From contig NZ_JQNQ01000001.1 in NCBI RefSeq assembly GCF_000745315.1, positions 3,844,001 to 3,908,000 of the forward strand: DNA of 64,000 bases. Direction: 5' to 3'. This document shows, piece by piece, positions 1-8,155 of the stretch; position 1 is the first letter of the stretch, and every line of letters starts with the position of its first letter. Below the pieces are notes generated by a model that was given only the letters and a program-made list of their open reading frames with translations, had not been told where the DNA came from and made no database searches. Made by a program: the position numbers and the translations under genes. The stretch comes from Salegentibacter sp. Hel_I_6 (GTDB taxonomy: Bacteria > Bacteroidota > Bacteroidia > Flavobacteriales > Flavobacteriaceae).

Positions 1-1
1 T

Positions 2-637
2 TTTGTTTTTGAAAGTAAAAGGTTGATTCGCAGATTTGCAACAGAAAAGAACTACAACTATATATGGCCTTCAAAACTTGTTAACGCAGCAGGAAGTTCA
101 ATCATTGAAAACGCCGCTGCAAACAGGGAACTTTGGGAACGTATGCATTTAAACTTAGCATTTAATCGAATTGAAATTGATTTTAAAAATAATTTCAAGC
201 TGAAGTATAGAATACTGCCATTCGCATTATCTCGAGCTGCATACCTATTCACTCAGGCGAGGCTCGATGTAGATCGTAGTATGATATTTGGCACCCTGAT
301 TTTTAATCAACGAACACCAAAGATTTTGGATGAGTTGGGATATAATGGTGGGGCATACTTTAATTCAATTTTATTGAGAAGAGGAATCGGTCAAAGAACT
401 GAGGCCCACGAAATTATTCATACCTATCAATACGAAAACTTTTCAGGAATAAATACTTTTCTTGATCGTCCAATGTCTAGGTTAGAACAGGAGAGCAAAT
501 TTGTTAGAGTTTACAATAAAATCTTTCATACCGATTTTAATGCAATTTTCAAGCAGGGATTATATAGTTTAGAGACTGAAATAAAAGGTTATAGGGAAAA
601 CTTCTTTGAAAAAGAGGCTAGATATTTTTCTGAATAA
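2..637 (+). CDS. Hypothetical protein with HEIIH motif, 5'-truncated by window edge
   Basis: The reading frame is open from base 2 to the TAA at 635-637. The first possible internal start is a TTG at 23, so the real start probably lies outside the window. The visible part is about 211 residues. It holds HEIIHTYQYE near residue 130 of the TTG-initiated form, a HExxH-type signature that could bind zinc, followed by glutamates that might supply a third ligand. No convincing signal peptide is visible in the retained part. I do not recognise the family. It may be a membrane- or envelope-associated protein whose N-terminal half is missing. It is separated by about 590 bp of gene-free DNA from the next gene and does not look like part of the cassette array. 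Confidence 0.6.
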   Translation, partial: FVFESKRLIRRFATEKNYNYIWPSKLVNAAGSSIIENAAANRELWERMHLNLAFNRIEIDFKNNFKLKYRILPFALSRAAYLFTQARLDVDRSMIFGTLIFNQRTPKILDELGYNGGAYFNSILLRRGIGQRTEAHEIIHTYQYENFSGINTFLDRPMSRLEQESKFVRVYNKIFHTDFNAIFKQGLYSLETEIKGYRENFFEKEARYFSE

Positions 638-1229
638 GCTGAAATTTATTGAAGATCATGTTTGCTGGAAAGTGTTTAACCGTATTTGCCAGTGGAAATT
701 TAAATTTCAGAAGCTTTCTTTTTATATGATTATGGTGTATTATTTTTTATAATAATCAATACCGTTAATGCCTGTAATTGGTGAGATAAATCTACATTTT
801 TCCATGAAAAATTAAATCAAATTCTATATCCCTGGATTTTGGAATCGGAGTAATAAGTTACTTGTAGAACTATATAATATTCTCCTCAAATTATTTAATT
901 ATCGATTTTCTTCATAATATATTGTTGATAACTATAGAAAAAAGTTTTTATAGGATGATTAGATTATGTATAGATTTGAAATCCCTACACTATTGTACTT
1001 AAGAGTTTACTCTCACAGAATGAAATCATACCTCATAGATGGATATGATCCAAATTCTTTTTGAGTTTTTTAGACGTTCCCTATTTCCTGATGATTTTAA
1101 TATATCAGGGAGTGAAAAATAGAAAATTTATAATTAAGCGTAAATAATTCAATGTAATTGACTGCGGCGAAGCCATGTGATTTTTTCAACTTTGAAAAAA
1201 CAGGGGCTATCGTACGATCAATATAAATC
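638..1229. other. Gene-free AT-rich intergenic region
   Basis: About 590 bp of AT-rich sequence with no plausible reading frame on either strand and no clear repeat or attC-like hairpin. It separates the truncated gene on the left from the zinc-ribbon gene and the recombinase that begin the cassette region. It could hold degenerate sequence. Confidence 0.6.
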
Positions 1230-1613
1230 TTAAGTTTTTTCCATATAGGTTTGCCATGTTACAAGAACATATTTCTTTTTTCCGTTTTCATACCTGGCAA
1301 GAAAACCAAATTCATATACAAAGAGGTAAACTTCCTTCTTGCTGTTTTTCCAATAGTGCGTAAAGTAATTAGGATCGAAGCCGTGTTGTTTTAAAATGTC
1401 AGCTCTAACCGTGGCTTTCCCTGCTTTGTTGAAGCTTTTTAAAATCCTTCGATTGGTTTTTAATTGACGGTCTACTTTTGCATAGAATCCGGCAGCTCCT
1501 TCTTTGGTTTTTTGATAATGCCAGGCACTTTTACAATAGGGATCGCAAAACTTTTTATCTGGACGGCCTTCCAGTTTTTTATTACAGGCCAGACAATGTT
1601 TTTCAGTTTCCAT
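1230..1613 (-). CDS. Small zinc-ribbon protein (hypothetical)
   Basis: The protein has 127 residues. The N-terminus carries a CxxC...CxxxC zinc-ribbon pattern (C8, C11, C23, C27 in CLACNKKLEGRPDKKFC and DPYC). The remainder is basic and rich in aromatic residues, with no membrane segment. Proteins of this shape are common in Flavobacteriia and have no established function. Nucleic-acid binding is a guess from the zinc ribbon and the charge. It is transcribed divergently from the tyrosine recombinase at 1710, with a short palindrome at 1634-1646 in the shared ~96-bp intergenic region, so co-regulation is possible. Confidence 0.75.
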   Translation of the reverse strand: METEKHCLACNKKLEGRPDKKFCDPYCKSAWHYQKTKEGAAGFYAKVDRQLKTNRRILKSFNKAGKATVRADILKQHGFDPNYFTHYWKNSKKEVYLFVYEFGFLARYENGKKKYVLVTWQTYMEKT

Positions 1614-1633
1614 AATTATAAAGCCGTTTTAGT

Positions 1634-1646
1634 CGTATAATATACG
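1634..1646. promoter_or_regulatory. Palindrome in divergent intergenic region
   Basis: CGTATA-A-TATACG is a perfect 6-1-6 palindrome between the zinc-ribbon gene and the recombinase gene, flanked by two copies of CGTTTTAG (about 1625 and 1655). It could be an operator for either gene or a recombinase binding site. Only the symmetry is seen; the role is inferred. Confidence 0.4.
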
Positions 1647-1709
1647 GATAATAAACGTTTTAGGGTTTAAGTCTGTTTACATTTATATACCAATAAATGC
1701 GCAGGCCAT

Positions 1710-2834
1710 ATGGATAGGAAGTATATTACTCTAAAGAATTTAATCATTGATAAAGAAAAATGTATAGGGTTAAAATTCTTTACCGATAAAGTAGTGCAGG
1801 TTATGGTGGACAACTTACCCGATGTACAGTGGAGTGAGAAGTTTCGCATGAATTATATCTTAAACACACCGGCTAACCTGGAGCTTGTTTTTAAGACCTT
1901 TCGTGGTGTTGCCTGGATCAATTGCAATCATTTTTATTCCAAGGCAAGTTTTGGACGCGAGGAAGAACCTGTGAACGTTCAACAACTGCAAAATAGGGAA
2001 GAGGTAAGTGGAAAGCGATATTGCCCTGGAAGTTACCTTAGAAAGTTAGAATTAAAGAGGTATGCCAATAGCACGATCAAAACCTATGTTTCTTGTTTCG
2101 AAACATTCATAAATCATTACAGTGACAGGGAGATAAAGGATTTGAACGAAGAGGATATAAGATTGTATCTTCAGAAATTGATACGAGAGGATTTTTCACA
2201 TTCCTATATTAACCAGGCCATTAATGCTATTAAATTTTATTATGAAGTGGTACTGGAAATGCCCAATAGGTTTTATGCCATAGAACGTCCCAGACCTATA
2301 GAACAACTGCCGAAGGTCCTGGCAAAAGAGGAAATAATGGCTATTATTGAGCATACTAATAACATTAAACACCGATGTATAGTAAGTTTGCTTTATTCGG
2401 CCGGTTTAAGAAGAATTGAGCTCTTAAATTTAAAACTGGAAGATATAGATAGTAAGAGAATGGTGATTAAGGTAAGATCGGGCAAAGGAAATAAAGATAG
2501 GTTTACAATCTTAAGCGAAAAACTACTTGGTGATTTACGAAAATACTATAAAGAATGGCGACCGACTAATTTTTTGTTTGAAGGCCCTGGCAGGAAAGCC
2601 TATAGTCCCGAAAGTGTTTCGAGTATAGTAAAGAATGCTGCGAAAAAAGCGAAGATCAAGAAGCGGGTGACACCCCATATGTTACGACATTCCTTTGCAA
2701 CCCATCTTTTAGAGAGTGGAACCGATTTACGATATATCCAGGTACTCCTTGGGCATAGAAGCACCAAAACAACAGAAATTTACACGCACGTGGCTACAAA
2801 TATTTTTTTTAAGATTAAAAATCCATTAGATTAG
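1710..2834 (+). CDS. Tyrosine recombinase, candidate integrase of the cassette array
   Basis: The protein has 374 residues. Residues 1-100 are an extension with no family I recognise. Residues about 103-190 form a SAM-like core-binding domain, and about 200-374 the catalytic domain. All catalytic residues are present: R234 (AGLRR), K259 (SGKGNKDR), H323 and R326 (TPHMLRHSF), H349 (LLGHR), and the nucleophile Y358 (EIYTHV). The C-terminus ends KIKNPLD. It is XerC/D-like and lacks the ~35-residue insertion that marks classical IntI integrases. The stop codon is followed within 50 bp by an attI-like site and then by cassettes in the same orientation. In most integrons intI diverges from the array, so this is the 'reverse' arrangement reported for a few chromosomal integrons. 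Its role as the array's recombinase is inferred from position and from the match between attI and attC ends. Confidence 0.8.
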   Translation: MDRKYITLKNLIIDKEKCIGLKFFTDKVVQVMVDNLPDVQWSEKFRMNYILNTPANLELVFKTFRGVAWINCNHFYSKASFGREEEPVNVQQLQNREEVSGKRYCPGSYLRKLELKRYANSTIKTYVSCFETFINHYSDREIKDLNEEDIRLYLQKLIREDFSHSYINQAINAIKFYYEVVLEMPNRFYAIERPRPIEQLPKVLAKEEIMAIIEHTNNIKHRCIVSLLYSAGLRRIELLNLKLEDIDSKRMVIKVRSGKGNKDRFTILSEKLLGDLRKYYKEWRPTNFLFEGPGRKAYSPESVSSIVKNAAKKAKIKKRVTPHMLRHSFATHLLESGTDLRYIQVLLGHRSTKTTEIYTHVATNIFFKIKNPLD

Positions 2835-2854
2835 TCATGTAAAGACATAATAGA

Positions 2855-2892
2855 TATAAATGTAATACTGCATTTATACGTACGTTGTGCAA
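2855..2892 (+). other. attI-like recombination site
   Basis: Directly after the recombinase stop lies a perfect inverted repeat (TATAAATG at 2855-2862, CATTTATA at 2871-2878), then CGTACGTTGTGC with the core GTTG at 2884-2887. The right half (TTTATACGTACGTTGTGC) matches the right end of the long attC sites (TTTTTATACGAGACGTTGTGC) apart from two bases. The first cassette starts at this core. This is expected of a primary insertion site. Confidence 0.65.
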
Positions 2893-2902
2893 AATTTAAA
2901 AG

Positions 2903-3898
2903 ATGAATCCAGATATAGAAGAAATTATCAAATACGACTCGGAAGGAGTAAAGATTGATTATAAACGAGAAGAATATTCTTTAGGAAGAAATATTAAAAA
3001 GTTTGAAATTTTAAAAGATATATCTGCTTTTGCCAATCACCATTCAGATGATGACAAATTTATAATTATAGGTGTTAAAGAGGAAAATGGAATAGCTAAA
3101 GAATTTTTTGATATTGAGTTGACTGATGAAGCAAAATATCAACAATTTATTTTGGAAAATATTGAACCAAAAATAAATTTTGAATATAAAGCATATGAAT
3201 TCCAAGGAGTCAACCTTGCCTATTTCAGAATATTTAATAACTCTTCAAGACCGTATCTTTTTAAAAAAGATTTACAAAATCCAGTAAATAACAAGACTGA
3301 ATATAGAAAAGGAGATGGCTACATAAAAATAGGATCATCTTCAAAGAAGATTGACAGATCTGATTTGGAACATATTTATAAAACTCGATATATTTCTAAA
3401 GATCGCAAACAAGACATTGAAATTAAGGCTTATTATGGCAAGCCTGGAGAAAACAGTGAACTTTATACATTCGATATAAATTACATTGATATTGAAATAA
3501 TTAATAATTCAAACAAATCGATTGATTTCGATGTAGAAATGAAGGTCAATAAGAATGACCTTTTTCAATTAATACCGGAGGGCCAATTAGTTAAAGAAAT
3601 TAAAGAGCAGGACAGAAAAAGAAATTCCCATTTCGGGGTAAATCTCGATTTTCATACCCCAATTTTCAATCTGGATATCAGTTTTCAGGAAGAAGATGAC
3701 TTCGTGAGCATTGAAAGATATACAAGATCAAATAAAACTGCAATTAGTCTTCCCCAAAATTCTAAGGAAATAGATGTTTTTCAGGGGCATCTATTCGTTC
3801 TGCAAAAAGAGATAAATAAAATAGAAGCGACTGTTATAATTAGGAGTGATGACTTTACGAACGGTGCTCTTATAAAACAAATAATCTTTAAGAAATAA
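2903..3898 (+). CDS. AlbA_2/Schlafen-like putative DNA-binding protein (cassette 1)
   Basis: The protein has 331 residues. The N-terminal ~155 residues match the AlbA_2 (Schlafen N-terminal-like) domain: an early E-x-x-x-x-E/K-rich segment (VKIDYKREEYS), then ILKDISAFANHHSDDDKFIIIGVKEENG and a later GDGYIKIGSSSKKIDRSDL. The C-terminal half is a beta-rich region of unknown type. AlbA_2 proteins are predicted nucleic-acid binding proteins, and some related proteins are nucleases or defence factors; no activity can be assigned here. The start lies 19 bp after the attI-like core, and the gene is the sole content of cassette 1, whose first bases TTGTGCAAA mirror TTTGCACAA at 3902-3910. Confidence 0.75.
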   Translation: MNPDIEEIIKYDSEGVKIDYKREEYSLGRNIKKFEILKDISAFANHHSDDDKFIIIGVKEENGIAKEFFDIELTDEAKYQQFILENIEPKINFEYKAYEFQGVNLAYFRIFNNSSRPYLFKKDLQNPVNNKTEYRKGDGYIKIGSSSKKIDRSDLEHIYKTRYISKDRKQDIEIKAYYGKPGENSELYTFDINYIDIEIINNSNKSIDFDVEMKVNKNDLFQLIPEGQLVKEIKEQDRKRNSHFGVNLDFHTPIFNLDISFQEEDDFVSIERYTRSNKTAISLPQNSKEIDVFQGHLFVLQKEINKIEATVIIRSDDFTNGALIKQIIFKK

Positions 3899-3901
3899 AA
3901 C

Positions 3902-3960
3902 TTTGCACAATAACTAAGCGTTCGTGTGGCCGGAACGGCCGAACATGAACGCCCTGTTGA
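3902..3960 (+). repeat. attC-like site 1 (GCGTTCRTG type)
   Basis: TTTGCACAA (3902-3910) is the exact reverse complement of the start of cassette 1. It is followed by a hairpin with arms GCGTTCGTG and CATGAACGC and an inner GGCCG-GAA-CGGCC stem, ending in CCTGTTGAC with core GTTG at 3956-3959. This is shorter and different in sequence from the other attC sites, but shares the end logic. Confidence 0.6.
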
Positions 3961-4193
3961 CTAAACCGGTTCTTTGCCGGTCAGCCATATATGGGGATTA
4001 GTCTGTTTTTAGGAGGTAGTATTTGTCGGATAGTAAACCTAGCCTCTATGCAAGATATCGGCTTTTGGCTATTGACCTAAGGTCAAGCTGCTTTTTACTA
4101 TGGTTTTTCCCTGGTACTTATAGGATTTAATACAATTTTGATCGTTTTGAGCCATAGGTTTCCTGTTACGCCCGGAAGGATCGTTTTTCATAC

Positions 4194-5318
4194 TTATTTA
4201 TTTGATTGTTTTCTTAGTTTTTCCATCCAGTATCCTGGTGGGCCTCGCGGGGTAAAGGTAGTAAGGGTCACCAATTTTCCTTTCTTGCATACCGGGCACA
4301 GGCGGTGTTGAAGTGGTTTACGCTCTGTGAGTTGTACTCGTCCCAGTCTTTTCTGTAGCTGGGTAAGTGTAATTTTTTTATGATAGGAACTCAAGATTCC
4401 ATAATGCCGTATGCGAACAAATCCTTTGGGAAGTATGTGAAGCGCGAACCGCCTGATGAATTCTGCATCGGATAAACGCAACAAGGATTTTCTTCCCCCG
4501 TGGCGGTAGTCCTTTACAGCAAATATAACGCTTTCATTATCCAGGTTTTTAATTCTGTGGTTACTGATGGCGATCTTGTGGGTATAGCGACCGAGGTATT
4601 CCACCACCTGGGCTGGACCTAAAAAGGGTTGTTTACAATAAACTACCCAATCATTTTTAAAAAGGCTTTCGTAGAAGTCTTTGGATTGCGGTTCCAGTTC
4701 CTTGCGAAGGGAAGCCACAAAACGAGCCCTAAAAACGGTGCTCATAGCCTTAACCGGGAACAGGTATTTACCTTTGCTTTTTGCAGATTTCCATTGACCG
4801 CTTTGAGCAATACCACCCCCGGGAACAATACAGTGCAGGTGTGGGTGTAAAGAAAGGTTTTGCCCCCAGGTGTGCAGGATGGCGATCATCCCCGGTTTGG
4901 CACCCAGGAATTTATGGTTCGATGAAAAACCCTGAACCACCTGCCAGGCTAATTTGAAGAGTAGGCCATACATTTTTTTAGGTTCGTACAGGCATAGGCG
5001 GTTGAGCGCTGATGGCAATGTGAAGACCACGTGGAAGTAAGGCACGTTTAGGAGTTCTTCTTCCCGTGCCCGGATCCATTCCTCCTTTTTATGTCCCTGG
5101 CACTTGGGACAATGGCGGTTCCGGCAACTATTATAACTAAGATGGAGCCTATGGCAGGAAGGGTTGTTACAGCGGTCGATATGGCCACCCAGGGCAGCAG
5201 TGCGGCATTTACGCAAGGCGTGCAGGGTTCTTGCCTGCCAGCTGTTGTAACAGTATTTGGATAAAGATTCCGTGTTCCTTTCCAGTACCTGGGCCACCTC
5301 GTGAGCAGCAGGTTTCAC
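4194..5318 (-). CDS. IS91 family transposase
   Basis: The protein has 374 residues. It has the N-terminal zinc-binding region of the family (CNNPSCHRLHLSYNSC, then CRNRHCPKCQG), the HVVFTLPSALN segment, an HPHLHCIVPGGG motif (HUH-like), YLGRYTHKIAISNHRI with the tyrosine region, and a C-terminal CPVCKKGKL zinc knuckle. The family transposes by a rolling-circle mechanism using an HUH/tyrosine nuclease. The start lies 2 bp from the stop of the upstream tyrosine recombinase, the usual two-gene layout in Bacteroidota IS91-like elements. The reading frame appears intact. Confidence 0.9.
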   Translation of the reverse strand: MKPAAHEVAQVLERNTESLSKYCYNSWQARTLHALRKCRTAALGGHIDRCNNPSCHRLHLSYNSCRNRHCPKCQGHKKEEWIRAREEELLNVPYFHVVFTLPSALNRLCLYEPKKMYGLLFKLAWQVVQGFSSNHKFLGAKPGMIAILHTWGQNLSLHPHLHCIVPGGGIAQSGQWKSAKSKGKYLFPVKAMSTVFRARFVASLRKELEPQSKDFYESLFKNDWVVYCKQPFLGPAQVVEYLGRYTHKIAISNHRIKNLDNESVIFAVKDYRHGGRKSLLRLSDAEFIRRFALHILPKGFVRIRHYGILSSYHKKITLTQLQKRLGRVQLTERKPLQHRLCPVCKKGKLVTLTTFTPRGPPGYWMEKLRKQSNK

Positions 5319-5320
5319 GG

Positions 5321-6221
5321 CTACTCCTTGTAGAGCCGATCAAGCGGACTGAACGGCTTCTGCCTACCGAGTTGTGCCACGTGAAGGTAGGTGAGCGTGG
5401 TTTGGATATCTGCGTGTCCCAGTAAATCTTTGACACTGATAATATCCAATCCCATCTCCAAAAGGTGGGTGGCATAACTGTGCCGAAGGCTATGGGTAGT
5501 GATATCTTTCTGGATCCCGCTGTGTTTACGGGCTTCCCGAACGATCCATTGCACCCCCATGGCAGATAACTGGGCTGGATCACCTTTCCTGTCGTTGCCA
5601 TTAAAACACCAGGTGGTAGGATGGTCTGCAGCGATATATTTTTTTAGGCCACGGATTTGCATCTGGGATAAAGGAACATAGCGGTCTTTTCTGCCTTTGC
5701 CCTGGCGGATGTGAAGCATCTTACGATCAAAATCCAGATCTTTGAGTTGCAAGCCACGAAGTTCGAAGCAGCGAAGGCCGCAGCCATAAAGCATTGCCAG
5801 TACCAACCGGTGTTTGAGAAGTTTGGGAGTTTTAAGCAGTTGTTTAATCTCGCTACGGCTTAACACCACCGGGAGTTTGTGGGGCCGTTCAATGGAAGGT
5901 AGCATGACCCGCATCGCTTTCATCCCGGAGATTCGATAGGCATAGCGAAGACCATAGACCGTATGCTTAAAGAAACTGTCCGATGGTGTTTTGTGCTGGG
6001 ATTTTAGAAGGTGCAAGTAGTCCAAAACCTGTTCTTCATCGAGGTCCAGGGGACTACATTTAAAATGGAGGGACATATGCGCAAGGCAGCGGGCATAGTT
6101 GGTAAGGGTACTTTGGCTTTTGCCGGCGAGTGCTACGGAACGCTTTAATTTACGGTACAGCTGATCAAACTCGGGTACAGAATTACAGGCCCTTTCAATG
6201 AGGGTACTACTTTTTTTTCAT
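5321..6221 (-). CDS. IS91-associated tyrosine recombinase, likely frameshifted near its start
   Basis: The uninterrupted ATG-initiated frame is 251 residues (5321-6076). It has GCGLRCFELRGLQ, RQGKGRKDRYVPL, HSLRHSYATHL, LLGHADIQTTLTYLHV: all catalytic residues of a XerC/D-like recombinase. Homologous-looking sequence continues upstream in the same frame (VPEFDQLYRKLKRSVALAGKSQ-like core-binding start) until a run of eight A residues (minus strand, 6211-6218). One base less in that run would join it to an ATG at 6221-6219 and give a full ~300-residue protein. So the gene is either frameshifted at a homopolymer, read through by slippage, or carries a sequencing error. It is an accessory gene of the IS91-like element. 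Confidence 0.75.
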
Positions 6222-6296
6222 AACTTTCAATGAATTAATTACACAATACCTAAAGGTAGTGAATAGTGATTTAGCGATCTCTTGAAGCTACCTTTA

Positions 6297-6430
6297 GGTT
6301 TAGTTCAACAACATATAAAAACAATGCTAAAGTTCGTCTCAAATCGAAACTCCCTGCTTGCTTGCTGCGCCTGATTTTCCTGCGGAAAATCACGCTCGCC
6401 CGCGCACAGTTTTTATACGGGACGTTGTGA
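6297..6430 (+). repeat. attC-like site 2 (long type)
   Basis: GGTTTAGTTCAACAAC, then ATATAAAAACAATGCT, a central hairpin (GATTTTCC-TGC-GGAAAATC), and GCACAGTTTTTATACGGGACGTTGTGAG with core GTTG at 6424-6427. The outer arms pair (TATAAAAAC with GTTTTTATA). It belongs to the ~125-nt repeat family found at least nine times in the array. Confidence 0.75.
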
Positions 6431-6730
6431 GTCATCAAAAGGATTTTTCGGGAAAAAATTGAAAATAGAGAAAGCTGGTAATTTTTGTTTTTCAATTTTT
6501 GGTCGTTTAATTGGCAACTGACCGGTAAATCGGCAAAGGCTTTTATTTTTGAAAATCTATTTTCAGTCATTTTTGCATTGGCTTGTAAGAACTTTAAAAA
6601 AAAAGGTTTTTTATCGGCAATTGTAGTTTTCATCGGGAAGAAAAAAAGCTACGTGTTATAAAATCATTCAGCCGCAAGTGGCGCTTTTTTGGGTGAATTT
6701 GGATGTTTCGGCTTTCGGATTTGAAGACGT
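6428..6730 (+). other. Cassette 3, no recognisable gene
   Basis: About 300 bp between two attC-like sites. The boundaries match (start TTGTGAG, end CTCACAA). No plus-strand frame is plausible. A minus-strand frame (6271-6633) runs into the attC repeat and has no family resemblance. Near 6640-6695 is AAAAAAAGCTACG...AAGTGGCGCTTTTTT, shared with cassette 10, which can fold into an imperfect hairpin with A/T tails and may be a terminator or part of a small RNA. Confidence 0.5.
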
Positions 6731-6860
6731 CTCACAACAAAATATAAAAACAATGCTTATTTTGGTCTTAAATTAAAAGTCCGTGCTCGCTTGCAACGCC
6801 TGATTGTCCTGCGGACAATCACGCTCGCCAGCTCGCACAGTTTTTATACGAGACGTTGTG
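6731..6860 (+). repeat. attC-like site 3 (long type)
   Basis: CTCACAAC-AAAATATAAAAACAATGCT, central GATTGTCC-TGC-GGACAATC hairpin, then GCACAGTTTTTATACGAGACGTTGTGC with core GTTG at 6855-6858. It closes cassette 3 and opens cassette 4. Confidence 0.78.
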
Positions 6861-6885
6861 CACAATTAGTAGAAAAAACGAATAA

Positions 6886-7614
6886 ATGACATCAAAAATT
6901 ATTGAAATCGCTCTTTTATTAATTATCCCATTGGTTGTAATTGGTATTCACGAATTAGGACATTTAATTACGGGGGTCTATCTAGGTTTTAGATTGGAGC
7001 TTTTTATACTGGGACCTCTAGGAATAAAAAGAGATGAAGATAAAATTAAAATTTATTTTAATAAAAATATTGCTCATTATGGAGGAATTACGTCAACGAT
7101 ACCCAGAAAAGATAGTCCTGAAAATAATAGAAAATTTGCACTAATTCTTTTAGCAGGACCAATTACATCATTATTTCTCTCCATATTCTTAGGTGCATTA
7201 TATTATACCTTAGAATTTCAATTCTCAAAATTCCTTCTAATTGGATCATTAACTTCATTAGGAATATTTTTAGTTACTACCATTCCTAATAAAACAGGAA
7301 TGTTTTTTACAGATAGGAAACGTTATCAGAGATTAACAAAAGATGGACCTGAAAAAGATGTGGAATTAGCTCTTTTAAGAATTATTGGAAACTATGGAAA
7401 AGACAATTCCTATAAAAATGTGAATCCAAACGATATTGAACTAGTAATTCAAGATAAAGATTATAAATATTTTGGCCTCTTCACTAAATTAACTTACGAA
7501 CACGAGACAACAGGAAAATTTGACTTAACAACTAAGCGTGAATTTGAGAAAAAATCGAACGAGATGCCAAAATCTTCGGTTAAGGCAATGAGAATGCAAT
7601 TAGAAAAATTATAA
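6886..7614 (+). CDS. M50 family (site-2-protease-like) metallopeptidase (cassette 4)
   Basis: The protein has 242 residues. An N-terminal membrane segment contains the zinc motif HELGH (GIHELGHLITG, about residues 23-27). Further hydrophobic segments lie around residues 85-105 and 113-130. A second M50-type region, TIPNKTGMFFTDRKRYQRL, occurs around residues 131-149, where the family carries its third zinc ligand; the usual Asp-Gly is not clearly kept. M50 proteases cleave within membranes. The gene starts 31 bp after the attC core and is the only gene of cassette 4. Its substrate is unknown. Confidence 0.75.
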   Translation: MTSKIIEIALLLIIPLVVIGIHELGHLITGVYLGFRLELFILGPLGIKRDEDKIKIYFNKNIAHYGGITSTIPRKDSPENNRKFALILLAGPITSLFLSIFLGALYYTLEFQFSKFLLIGSLTSLGIFLVTTIPNKTGMFFTDRKRYQRLTKDGPEKDVELALLRIIGNYGKDNSYKNVNPNDIELVIQDKDYKYFGLFTKLTYEHETTGKFDLTTKREFEKKSNEMPKSSVKAMRMQLEKL

Positions 7615-7624
7615 TATAATAACT

Positions 7625-7755
7625 GTGCACAACATTATATAAAAACAATGCTCAAATCTGTCTCGAATCGAAACTCCGTGCTCGCTTGTTCAGCGGATTG
7701 TCCTGCGGACAATCACGCGCGCCCGCTCGCACAGTTTTTATACGGGACGTTGTAT
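7625..7755 (+). repeat. attC-like site 4 (long type)
   Basis: GTGCACAAC mirrors the cassette 4 start TTGTGCAC. It is followed by ATTATATAAAAACAATGCT, the GATTGTCC-TGC-GGACAATC hairpin, and GCACAGTTTTTATACGGGACGTTGTATAC with core GTTG at 7749-7752. Confidence 0.78.
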
Positions 7756-8155
7756 ACTATTGCTGGCAGCGAATGGTCATCTTTTGAGGATCCTGGGCTT
7801 ATGTTAGGAGGTATAGCTAAAGGAAATGGAAGGACATACTTTTTGGTAGCGTCCCCAAGTATTTAGCGATGAGATCGTGGAGAGTTTTTCAACTATCCAA
7901 ACGTTATCACGTTACTAATACTTGTGGTTAAGGTAGTTGAAGTTTTGGAACTAGTCAATGGGGAAACTCCCTTAATTTTTTCCTTTAGCTTTACGGACAA
8001 TTTTAAAAGCCCGCCCCTTATTCCACGGATGTTTAGATCTCCTTCTAAACACAATGTAAACGGGGCACGGACCTTAAAAGAAGTATTTTTATTATTGCGC
8101 TCCAATCAACAGTCCCTGTTAACCTGATCCTAGCGGATAAGATAAACAGTATACA
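7750..8155 (+). other. Cassette 5, no recognisable gene (first copy)
   Basis: About 405 bp running from TTGTATACT to AGTATACA, which are reverse complements of each other. Short frames exist on both strands (for example 7870-8127 plus and 7893-8105 minus), none with a recognisable family. An almost identical copy lies at 14002-14407. The single difference I noticed changes an amino acid in both frames, so it gives no evidence for coding. Confidence 0.5.

Larger units (their letters stand above)
3957..6308 (-). mobile_element. Cassette 2, occupied by an IS91-like element
   Basis: The segment begins TTGACTAAACC after core 1 and ends GGTTTAGTTCAA (6297-6308), nearly the reverse complement of its own start, so it has cassette boundaries. 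Inside are an IS91-type transposase and an upstream tyrosine recombinase in tandem on the minus strand. IS91-family elements move by rolling-circle transposition and leave no target duplication, so the exact IS ends cannot be fixed by eye. The left non-coding part includes the hairpin ACCGG-TTCTTTG-CCGGT near 3965. Near the right end an 11-bp inverted repeat CCTAAAGGTAG / CTACCTTTAGG (about 6249-6299) could be a terminator or an end structure. Confidence 0.65.

Noticed and set aside
1634..1660. A chromosomal dif site for XerC/XerD
   Set aside because: The palindrome partly resembles a dif arm, but the match to the XerD arm is poor and the context is a promoter region.
6271..6633. Minus-strand frame of 120 codons across attC site 2 and cassette 3
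   Set aside because: About half of it is the attC repeat read in reverse, and the remainder has no recognised family. The related cassette 10 does not keep the frame.
7648..7866. Plus-strand frame starting within attC site 4, repeated at 13900-14118
   Set aside because: The first 30 codons are attC repeat; the conserved rest simply follows from the duplication of the cassette.
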